Source of the DNA: JBPRGG01 sp051418075
Lineage (GTDB): Bacteria > Bacteroidota > Bacteroidia > Cytophagales > Cyclobacteriaceae
NCBI GenBank assembly: GCA_051418075.1
Contig: JBPRGG010000048.1
Location: forward strand, 12,961 to 76,960
DNA: 64,000 bases
Direction of reading: 5' to 3'
Below, piece by piece: positions 17,546 through 25,596 of this stretch. The notes under the pieces were generated by a model. That model did no database searches, was not told the DNA's origin, and saw nothing but the letters and a program-made list of their open reading frames with translations. Numbering within the stretch: position 1 is the stretch's first letter; the number at the start of each line of letters is the position of its first letter. A program made the position numbers and the translations under genes.

Positions 17546-20500
17546 TTAAAAATTAACATTTAAACCAAAGATGAACATACGGGAGCTGGGCACATCTGCT
17601 TCCAGCCGGGCGGTTCTTTCTGCACCTTCCCGGGCACCCGACCCTTCAGGGGTCCTGGTTATTTCAGGATCAATATTTTTCATTTCTGCCACCGGGGAAT
17701 AGATCCAGGGCTGGAGCGCATTGGCATAAACCCTCACACGACTAAATGGCGTTTTTTCCAGTATTTTATCCGGTAATAAATAGCCCAGGGTCATGTTACG
17801 AACCTTGAGAAAAGATCCATCCATATACCCGCGGGTACCACCATATATAGGAAACTCCTGATCTTCATTAGGCCGGGGATTGGCATTGGTAGGATTGGAA
17901 GGAGTCCAATAATCCACATCCAGGTTATTATAACGACCAAACAAAGAGTTGTTTCCAGTATAGAAGTTGTTAAACACCATCTGACCCCATCGGGCAAAAA
18001 CCAACATACTGAAATCGATCCCTTTGTATTCAATCCGGTTATTAATGCTACCTACCCAATCTGGCTGGTCATTGCCCAGTATGATCCGGTCATCTCCATC
18101 TATTTTATCATTGTCATCCTGATCCCGCAATTTGATCTGACCAGGAAGTTGGGCATATACTTTTGCCCTTTCTTCTTCCTCCAATTGCCAGATACCAACT
18201 TTTTCATAATCAAAATATACGGTCATGGGATGTCCTATGAACCAGCTGTTACCAATATCATCCACAGTTCCTCCATATAATTCCACGATTTCCTCTTTAT
18301 TGGTATTCCAGATAAAATCCGTACTCCATCGGAAGCCACTGGGAGTATTCAGGTTCACGGTAGATAAGGAAATTTCAAATCCGGTATTTCGGGTTTTGCC
18401 TACATTTTCCTGAATATCTCCAAATCCGGAAGTCCAGGGAAGCTGCCGGTTCATGATCAGGTCGTTGGTGTTGGCAATATAGAATTCGGCACTGCCACTT
18501 AACCTGCCGTCGAATAACCCAAAGTCTAATCCAAGGTTAAAAGTGGTAGTACTTTCCCATCTGAGATCAGGATTGGGTATGTCATTAGGCCTGAAGCCAA
18601 AAGCAGGGGCATTCAAAAATGCATATTTCGTGCCAGCTAATCCACCCTGGGTCAGATAAGGTCGAAGGTTATCAGTATTACCTACCTGGCCATAGCTGGC
18701 CCGGAATTTTAACTCTTGCACAAATTTCAGGCGCTGCATAAACGGTTCATCAATTATGCGCCAGGCAAAGGCTCCGGATGGAAATACCCCCCATTTATTT
18801 CCTTCAGCCAGCCGGGAATTTCCGTCGGCTCTTACAGTGAAAGTGAACAAGTATTTATCCAGAAGGCCATACTGTAATCGGCCCATGTAAGATAATAATC
18901 CCCATTCCCTCAGGTCACTGTCATATCCATCGATCAGCGGGGAATTGCTCAGATTATAAAAAGACGATGATTCATAGGGTTGATCCAGGGCCTGAGCATT
19001 ATAATCTTCTTCCTTTTGTTGCTGTACACTAAACAAGGCAGTGGCATCCAATGAATGAATGTCAAACTTCTTGTTATAATTGAGGATGTTTTCCAGGGTA
19101 TAATTGAAAATATACTCATGTTCATTACGGGCCAGAGGAGCGCCTTCGGCCCGGGCTCCGGTATATCGGCCCTGGAACAGCCCCCTTCGATAGATCCTCA
19201 CATCGGGTCCGAAATTTACCTGGAAATTAAGGTCTTTTGTTACTTGATAACGACCATATAAGCTGGTAAATAATCTGTACCTGCGACGATCATCCACGAA
19301 AGCACCTTCTACCAAATCTGACAGGGGATTAGTTCTTAAACCATCAGTAGTAGGCCTGAAACGCAAGGTTCCATCATCATTAAATGGTTTGCCCAGCGGG
19401 TTTTCAGCCAGGGCTCCACCCCAAGGATTGGATCCCCAGTTTTGAATGGAATATCCTAATAAGGTAGAAGTGCCTACTTTAAATTTAGGAGAAATTTCAT
19501 GATCCAGGTTAATTCGGGCATTAAAACGGGTAAAATCCTGACCGGGGGTAATTCCCTCTTCATTGAACATACTGAGGGACACATTGAATACGGTTTTATC
19601 ACTACCGCCGCTGATCCCTAATTGGTGGCTCTGTTGGTGACCTGACTGGAGGATCAATTCCTGATAATCAGTCGAGGAGTAGCCTTTTTGGATATTTTCC
19701 CACTCTACAGCTTCAAACAAGTTTTCATCCAGGATCGGATCTATACCGTCACTGGGATACTGACCGGTAGTACGCCTTGATTCTCTTTTAAGCTCCGCAA
19801 ATTCTTCTCCATTCATCATATCTACTTTTCCATATGCAGATGATGGGCCATAATAGCCGTCATAAGATACCACAGTCTTTCCTTTTGTTCCTCTTTTGGT
19901 AGTGATTAAAACCACCCCGTTGGCACCCCTTGAACCATAAATGGCAGTGGCACTGGCATCTTTCAGGATCTCCATGGATTCAATATCGGCCGGGTTGATA
20001 TCATTGATACTGCCGGCAAAGGGAATTCCATCCACCACAAATAATGGCTCATTACCAGCCACAAATGATCTACGGCCTCTGATACGGACCTGTACACCTT
20101 GCCCGGGCCGGTTACCCAAATTGACTACATCCACCCCGGGAGCACGTCCCTGAAGGGCTTGTTGTGCATTCATGACTGGAACTTCCATAATCTCTTTAGC
20201 CGATACTGAAGACATGGCCCCAGTAATATCTTTTTTCTCCTGGGAGCCATATCCTACCACTACTAGTTCCTGTAGCTGCTGAATATCAGGCATTAAAACC
20301 AGATCAATCACAGATCGGTTGCCTACTTCAATTTCCTCTGAGGTATATCCTACCGAACTAAAAACCAGGATATCATCAGTACCAGCTTCAATCTGATATT
20401 GACCTTCCAGGTTTGTTACTGTTCCTTGTGTAGTACCTTTTATAACAACGTTTACCCCAGGTAATGCCTGATCATCTTCCATGGATTTCACCAGACCTGA

Positions 20501-20575
20501 AATATTTCTTTTCTGCGCCAGCAGCACCTGCTGCAGCACCAGAAAAATTAAAACTAGGAGTATCAATTTTTTCAT
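17546..20575 (-). CDS. SusC/RagA family TonB-linked outer-membrane transporter
   Basis: A 1009-aa protein with a signal peptide, an N-terminal carboxypeptidase-regulatory-like domain (GLVKSMEDDQALPGVNVVIKG, residues ~27-105), a plug domain starting at LVVVGYGSQEKKDITGA (the SusC signature) with GNEPLFVVDGIPF and SATAIYGSRGANGVVLITTK, and a long beta-barrel. It imports the glycan fragments captured by SusD, powered by TonB. There is no STN domain, so it is probably not controlled by an anti-sigma signalling route. It heads the susCD operon; a 1-kb gene-free AT-rich region lies upstream. Confidence 0.96.
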   Translation of the reverse strand: MKKLILLVLIFLVLQQVLLAQKRNISGLVKSMEDDQALPGVNVVIKGTTQGTVTNLEGQYQIEAGTDDILVFSSVGYTSEEIEVGNRSVIDLVLMPDIQQLQELVVVGYGSQEKKDITGAMSSVSAKEIMEVPVMNAQQALQGRAPGVDVVNLGNRPGQGVQVRIRGRRSFVAGNEPLFVVDGIPFAGSINDINPADIESMEILKDASATAIYGSRGANGVVLITTKRGTKGKTVVSYDGYYGPSSAYGKVDMMNGEEFAELKRESRRTTGQYPSDGIDPILDENLFEAVEWENIQKGYSSTDYQELILQSGHQQSHQLGISGGSDKTVFNVSLSMFNEEGITPGQDFTRFNARINLDHEISPKFKVGTSTLLGYSIQNWGSNPWGGALAENPLGKPFNDDGTLRFRPTTDGLRTNPLSDLVEGAFVDDRRRYRLFTSLYGRYQVTKDLNFQVNFGPDVRIYRRGLFQGRYTGARAEGAPLARNEHEYIFNYTLENILNYNKKFDIHSLDATALFSVQQQKEEDYNAQALDQPYESSSFYNLSNSPLIDGYDSDLREWGLLSYMGRLQYGLLDKYLFTFTVRADGNSRLAEGNKWGVFPSGAFAWRIIDEPFMQRLKFVQELKFRASYGQVGNTDNLRPYLTQGGLAGTKYAFLNAPAFGFRPNDIPNPDLRWESTTTFNLGLDFGLFDGRLSGSAEFYIANTNDLIMNRQLPWTSGFGDIQENVGKTRNTGFEISLSTVNLNTPSGFRWSTDFIWNTNKEEIVELYGGTVDDIGNSWFIGHPMTVYFDYEKVGIWQLEEEERAKVYAQLPGQIKLRDQDDNDKIDGDDRIILGNDQPDWVGSINNRIEYKGIDFSMLVFARWGQMVFNNFYTGNNSLFGRYNNLDVDYWTPSNPTNANPRPNEDQEFPIYGGTRGYMDGSFLKVRNMTLGYLLPDKILEKTPFSRVRVYANALQPWIYSPVAEMKNIDPEITRTPEGSGAREGAERTARLEADVPSSRMFIFGLNVNF

Positions 20576-21620
20576 AATTAAGGGTTATGGTTTTAATATT
20601 GATTAATGATTAGAATTAACATGTAAGTTTACAATTAAAATAGAACAAAATTTTCATGAGGTAATAATATTTGATTTTTGCTAAAAAAAGCCCCAAAATC
20701 AATTTAATCCAATTTGAATAACCCAAATACTTTTTGCCATACAAAATATTACTTATTATTTATCAATATTTTTAAAATAATATTTTTGTTCGTGCACAAC
20801 CAATAAATGTTCATTAAAACATCTAATTATGCCTGCAGAGGGACTTTAACCTAAAATTCATTAGTATATAAAGGATATATCAAAATATGAATCCTATTTT
20901 GCATTGTAAGATCAGTAAAGCTTTAAATGTGCAATTTTATGTACCCAAAAATGCGGATTTGCTTTCTTGGGATTCATAACTCTAAAATAAAAATATCAGA
21001 AATAAGAAGAAAAGTTTAAAACATATCGCATAACAGCATTTTTTATATTCATATTTTATAAAAATGCCCGCTGGTTAAATGTAAGATTTTACCTCTTTTT
21101 TAACAATTTCTAATCTCCTCCTCATCCGGATATCTAAAAACCTCCGATTGATATCAAGTATTTAATAAATACACTATTTTATTACAAGAAACTTCAATAA
21201 CCATCTCGCTGATTAAAAAATCATCAGTCAGTCACTGAATCTGAAACGAGGTGCTAAACAAACTAAAATCCAACCACAGACTATCTGCCAGACCAATAGA
21301 TTTGTTCGTGCAGAAGATAATTTATTAAACTCCTGATACAGACAAGCAACCTTACTTTTCTATCCGAAATTTTTCTGGGCTAAAACAGGCTCAACATTAT
21401 TTTTTCAGAGCTTTGGTTACGAAATGGATAAGTGAAATCACAATTTGATATGATTTTAATCAGTTTTTGCTAATTATTTTTAAAAACATGACAAATGACA
21501 TATTTTATTACTAATAAAATTAATTTATTTGTATTGCTATTATATATTAATGCTTTACTATCATATACAATAGCATTATATGATGAAATTACTGGCTTTA
21601 TTAATTGATTTGATTTTAGC
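20576..21620. other. Gene-free AT-rich region between divergent susC and the carboxyltransferase gene
   Basis: About 1045 bp with no convincing reading frame on either strand. It must hold the promoters of susC (leftward) and of the carboxyltransferase operon (rightward), but I found no clean TAnnTTTG box. A perfect 12-bp direct repeat TTTGTTCGTGCA is present at 20785-20796 and 21301-21312; the first copy extends into GTGCAC, a half-palindrome of the kind LacI-type proteins bind. The size of the gap leaves room for a small RNA or long leader, which cannot be decided here. Confidence 0.5.
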
Positions 21621-23177
21621 ATGACAGTATCAGAAAAAATTGAACTCCTAAAAAGAAAAATAGAAGAAGTAAATCAGATGGGGGGAACAGCCAGAATAGC
21701 TAAACAGCATGAAAAAGGCAAGCTATCCGCCCGCGAACGTGTTGATCTGTTATTTGATGAAGGTACCTTTCGTGAGATAGATATGTTGGTAAAACACCGC
21801 TCAATAAATTTCGGCCTGGAAAACGAAGAGATTCCATCAGATGGTGTCATAGTGGGACATGGTAAAATTTATGGTCGCACCGTTTTTGCCTTTTCTCAGG
21901 ATTTTACTTCCAGGGGAGGGTCATTGGGAGAGATGCATGCGGCAAAAATCTGCAAGATTATGGATTTAGCTATAAAAGCCGGAGCACCGGTAGTCGGACT
22001 AAATGATTCCGGAGGGGCCAGAGTTGAGGAAGGCGTGGATGCTTTGCATGGCTACGGAGATATTTTTATGCGCAATTCCAGGGCATCGGGAGTGATTCCT
22101 CAGATTTCAGCCATAATGGGTCCTTGTGCGGGCGGCGCAGTATATTCCCCGGCTATGACAGATTTTGTGTTTATGGTGAAAGGAAGAAGTCATATGTTTA
22201 TCACCAGTCCTTACATCATTAAAACAGTAACCGGAGAAGAAACTACGTTTGAAGATCTGGGTGGAGCTATGTCACACAATACCAAAAGCGGAAATGCGCA
22301 TTTTGCCTATGATAACGATGAAGAAACGCTGGAAGGAATTCGGGAGTTGCTCCAGTATTTACCGGGAAATAATATTGATCAGGCCCCGGAAATGCCCATG
22401 AACGATGATCCTCAAAGAACCTGTCCGGAGTTAGACAACATTATCCCTGATGACTCCAAAGTGCCTTATGACATGAAGGTGGTTATCGAATCAATTTTGG
22501 ATCAGGGAATATTTTATGAAGTACACGAATATTATGCTACCAATGCCATTGTTGGTTTTGGCCGTTTGAATAACAAATCTGTAGGAATTATCGGTAATCA
22601 ACCGCTGGTACAGGCCGGATGCCTGGATATAGATGCCTCCGATAAGATCAGCCGTTTTATACGTACCTGCGATGCCTTTAACATCCCCCTGATCACTTTT
22701 GTAGATGTACCTGGCTACTTACCGGGAGTTCAACAGGAATTGAACGGCATTATTCGCCATGGGGCCAAGTTGTTGTGGAGTTATGCCGAAGCTACCATAC
22801 CCAAATTTACAGTAATTACCAGAAAGGACTACGGCGGGGCCTATCTGGCTATGTGTGCCAAGCCATTAGGCGCTGATATGGTATTTGCCTGGCCTACTGC
22901 CGAAATTGCCGTCATGGGAGCCAAAGGGGCAGTAGAAGTGATTTCATCTTACCGGAAGGAAATCAAGCAGGCCCAGGATCCTGCCGGTAAAAAGCAGGAA
23001 AAAATTGAAGAGTATGAAAAGCTTTTTAATGTTCCCTATCTGGCAGCTCAAAGGGGGTATATTGATGCAGTGATCATCCCTCAGGAAACCAGAATGAGGC
23101 TGATAGATGCTTTGGATGCTTTGAATTCCAAATCCGAAGTACTGACACCCCGCAAACATGGCAATATTCCTTTATAA
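21621..23177 (+). CDS. mmdA: Acyl-CoA carboxylase carboxyltransferase subunit (MmdA / transcarboxylase 12S / PccB type)
   Basis: A 518-aa carboxyltransferase with both halves of the family. The N-terminal half has KLSARERVDLLFDEGTFREID, SQDFTSRGGSLGEMHAAKI, GLNDSGGARVEEGVDAL and GPCAGGAVYSPAMTDF. The C-terminal half has GFGRLNNKSVGIIGNQP, FVDVPGYLPGVQQE, and KDYGGAYLAMCAKPLGADMVFAWPTAEIAVMGAKGAV. It moves a carboxyl group between biotin and propionyl- or acetyl-CoA. The next large gene carries a pyruvate/oxaloacetate carboxyltransferase fused to a biotin domain. The pair therefore fits methylmalonyl-CoA:pyruvate transcarboxylase better than a plain propionyl-CoA carboxylase, for which no biotin carboxylase is visible. 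Confidence 0.92.
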   Translation: MTVSEKIELLKRKIEEVNQMGGTARIAKQHEKGKLSARERVDLLFDEGTFREIDMLVKHRSINFGLENEEIPSDGVIVGHGKIYGRTVFAFSQDFTSRGGSLGEMHAAKICKIMDLAIKAGAPVVGLNDSGGARVEEGVDALHGYGDIFMRNSRASGVIPQISAIMGPCAGGAVYSPAMTDFVFMVKGRSHMFITSPYIIKTVTGEETTFEDLGGAMSHNTKSGNAHFAYDNDEETLEGIRELLQYLPGNNIDQAPEMPMNDDPQRTCPELDNIIPDDSKVPYDMKVVIESILDQGIFYEVHEYYATNAIVGFGRLNNKSVGIIGNQPLVQAGCLDIDASDKISRFIRTCDAFNIPLITFVDVPGYLPGVQQELNGIIRHGAKLLWSYAEATIPKFTVITRKDYGGAYLAMCAKPLGADMVFAWPTAEIAVMGAKGAVEVISSYRKEIKQAQDPAGKKQEKIEEYEKLFNVPYLAAQRGYIDAVIIPQETRMRLIDALDALNSKSEVLTPRKHGNIPL

Positions 23178-23178
23178 C

Positions 23179-23439
23179 ATGAAATTAACTATATCAATAA
23201 ATAATACAAATATGTCTAGAGAAGAAAAAATAAAAAAAGCAGTAGCCATAGCAGTAGCTTACTTTGTGGAGCAGGAAAAAGCCACTTTATGGGCAGAAAA
23301 AGCAAATAGAACTCAAAATAACTGGATGCAGGCCAGTAAAACCATTCAAATGAATATGCAACAAATGATCCATCAGCGTGCCAGTATTGCCAGGCCCAGG
23401 TCATTGTACAATCGGGAAGAGTCCCTGGTATTGAATTAA
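23179..23439 (+). CDS. Small conserved-type protein between the two carboxyltransferase genes
   Basis: An 86-aa protein if started at 23179, one base after the carboxyltransferase stop; a start at 23212 (MSREEKIKKAVAIAVAYF) is also possible and gives 75 aa. There is an amphipathic or weakly hydrophobic helix (KAVAIAVAYFVEQEKATLWAEKA) followed by a polar, Gln/Arg-rich tail. In sodium-pumping decarboxylases a small gamma subunit (OadG/MmdD) occupies this gene position and holds the complex together. This protein has the right size and place, but its helix carries charged residues and is not a clear membrane segment. I do not recognise a domain. An assembly or linker subunit is my best guess. 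Confidence 0.6.
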   Translation: MKLTISINNTNMSREEKIKKAVAIAVAYFVEQEKATLWAEKANRTQNNWMQASKTIQMNMQQMIHQRASIARPRSLYNREESLVLN

Positions 23440-23540
23440 AATAATCAGGAAGCAAACATTCTGATATAACAAAATATCAGACAATAGATTTTTAGTTAAT
23501 TCACTGTATAAAAAGGTAAAAATTTAATAAGAAATTTCGT

Positions 23541-25448
23541 ATGACATATGATAAGCATGGGGTGTTAGAAATGGCCCGTATGCATTACAATGCGGATCGC
23601 CCCAAAGCAGAAAACCCCATAAAAATTAATGACGTAACCTTGCGGGATGGTCATCAATCATTGTTCGCTACCCGGGGCAGAACCGAAGATATGGTCCCTG
23701 TAGCTGAGATGATAGACAATGTTGGATACAATGCAGTAGAAACCTGGGGAGGAGCCAGCTTTGATGCCATGCATCGTTATCTGGGTGAAGACCCATGGGA
23801 ACGGTTACGTACTTTAAAGAAGTACATGACTAAAACTCCCTTCTCCATGCTCTTACGGGGACAAAATTTGGTGGGTTACCGAAATTATGCCGATGATGTG
23901 GTGATTGCTTTTGTTCAGAGGGCTATTGATAATGGAGTGGATATCTTTCGCTGCTTTGATGCCTTGAATGATTTTCGCAATTTCGAAACGGCTGCTCAGG
24001 TAATAAAAGACAATGGAAAGCATTTTCAGGGCGTAGTCTGCTACACATTGAATGAGCCAAGATTAGGGGGTGAAGTATATAACATGGATTATTACCTGAA
24101 CAAGGTAAAAGAGCTGATCGCGTTCGGTGTGGATTCTGTCTGTATCAAAGATATGGCTGGTTTGATTGCTCCTTACGACATTTACAACATGATCCGGGAA
24201 ATTAAAAAATTCACGGATATTCCTTTGAACCTGCATACCCATTTTACTTCAGGTATGGGTGATCTATCTATTTTTAAAGCTATAGAAGCAGGTGTAGATA
24301 TAGTTGACACCTGTATTGGCCCCTATGCATACCGAACTTCACACCCTGCAGTAGAACCCCTGGTGATGTCATTGTTGGGTACCAATCGTGACTCCGGACT
24401 GGATATAAACAAAATTACTGCCATTGCTGATGAAATGGAAAAATATATTCCTAAATACCGCCATCTGGATAAAAATCCCAGGTATTCCATCATAGACATA
24501 AATGTTCTTTTGCATCAAACCCCAGGTGGTATGATTTCCAACCTGGTCAATCAACTGATTGCCATGGATGCTTTAGACAAATTGGATGAGGTATTCCGAA
24601 TGCTCCCGAAGGTTCGTCAAGACCTGGGAAGCATTCCGCTGGTCACTCCCACTTCCCAAATTGTAGGGGTACAAACAGTAAACAATGTATTGTTTGATAA
24701 GAAAGAAGGAGAATACACCCAAATCACCAAAGAAGTAAAAGACCTGTGCTTTGGCTTGTACGGAAAAACTACCAGGGAGATCAACCCAGCAGTGCGTAAA
24801 AAAGCGCTGAAAAATTATCTCCGGGGTGAACAACCAGTGGATATCAGGCCAGGAAGCATCCTGGAGCCGGAAATGGATGAGGTGAAAGAAAAGTTTAAAG
24901 ATATTGCAAAAGAGGAAGATGATCTCATTTTATGTGCAATGTATCCAGTGACCGGAAGGCGATTCTTAAAATGGAAATATGGTAAGGAAGAAATGCCCGA
25001 GGATGTCAAGCCTAAAACCATGGAGCAAGTCAAGAAAGAGCAGGAATTGGTCAAAAAAGCATTGTCAGGAGAACTTACTTCCAAAAGTAAAGGAACCGGC
25101 CGGGAGCTGGAGGTTACAGTTGAAGGTGAAACATTTACGGTGGAGATCAGCGACCCCAATGCAGCAGCTATACCCAAATTTATCAGTCGTAAAAGAAAGA
25201 AAGCGGATAAAAATGAACTGGAATATACCGGCATTCTGATAGCTACCATACCTGGCATGGTAGTGGAAGTGAAAAAAAACATTGGGGATAAGGTGCAATC
25301 AGGTGAAACCGTAGTGGTTCTGGAGGCCATGAAAATGATGAACAACCTGGAATCAAATGTTACAGGTACAGTAAAGGAAATAAAGTTTAATTCCGGTGAT
25401 TCTGTGGCCAAAGGTGATATTTTGATGGTAATTGATCCGGAGGATTAA
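23541..25448 (+). CDS. Pyruvate/oxaloacetate carboxyltransferase with C-terminal biotin domain (5S + 1.3S fusion; OadA/PycB type)
   Basis: A 635-aa fusion. The N-terminal TIM barrel (residues ~25-290) begins KINDVTLRDGHQSLFATR and contains FRCFDALND, VCIKDMAGLIAPYD and the metal-site LHTHFTSGMGDLSIFKAIEAG. A conserved carboxylase domain follows (~290-470). After a Lys/Glu linker, a biotinyl domain ends in VVVLEAMKMMN with the biotin Lys at residue 598. Such enzymes move carboxyl between oxaloacetate/pyruvate and biotin. No OadB-like sodium pump lies nearby. With the 12S-type subunit upstream, the two can form a soluble transcarboxylase linking methylmalonyl-CoA and oxaloacetate. Pyruvate carboxylase would need a biotin carboxylase encoded elsewhere. 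Confidence 0.9.
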   Translation: MTYDKHGVLEMARMHYNADRPKAENPIKINDVTLRDGHQSLFATRGRTEDMVPVAEMIDNVGYNAVETWGGASFDAMHRYLGEDPWERLRTLKKYMTKTPFSMLLRGQNLVGYRNYADDVVIAFVQRAIDNGVDIFRCFDALNDFRNFETAAQVIKDNGKHFQGVVCYTLNEPRLGGEVYNMDYYLNKVKELIAFGVDSVCIKDMAGLIAPYDIYNMIREIKKFTDIPLNLHTHFTSGMGDLSIFKAIEAGVDIVDTCIGPYAYRTSHPAVEPLVMSLLGTNRDSGLDINKITAIADEMEKYIPKYRHLDKNPRYSIIDINVLLHQTPGGMISNLVNQLIAMDALDKLDEVFRMLPKVRQDLGSIPLVTPTSQIVGVQTVNNVLFDKKEGEYTQITKEVKDLCFGLYGKTTREINPAVRKKALKNYLRGEQPVDIRPGSILEPEMDEVKEKFKDIAKEEDDLILCAMYPVTGRRFLKWKYGKEEMPEDVKPKTMEQVKKEQELVKKALSGELTSKSKGTGRELEVTVEGETFTVEISDPNAAAIPKFISRKRKKADKNELEYTGILIATIPGMVVEVKKNIGDKVQSGETVVVLEAMKMMNNLESNVTGTVKEIKFNSGDSVAKGDILMVIDPED

Positions 25449-25506
25449 TAAATAAATCTGGTAGTTTTCAGATTAAAACCTAAATATAGTGCCATTGAAA
25501 TAATAG

Positions 25507-25540
25507 CCTGACAGGAAAGGTTCCTGTCAGGTATTTTTTT
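25507..25540 (+). terminator. Strong intrinsic terminator of the carboxyltransferase operon
   Basis: CCTGACAGGAA (25507-25517) pairs perfectly with TTCCTGTCAGG (25521-25531) around a 3-base AGG loop, followed by TATTTTTTTT. It lies 58 bp past the stop of the biotin-fusion gene. The 11-bp stem and clean T run make this the clearest terminator in the window. It also faces the converging dikinase gene. Confidence 0.92.
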
Positions 25541-25596
25541 TACAGATCAGAAGGAGTCAGTTGAATCCTTCTGGAATGAATCAGATGATTCTGATA

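Noticed and set aside
24815..25411. 198-aa minus-strand frame within the biotin-fusion gene
   Set aside because: It is antisense to the Lys/Glu-rich linker and biotin domain, and the Ser/Phe-rich product fits no family.
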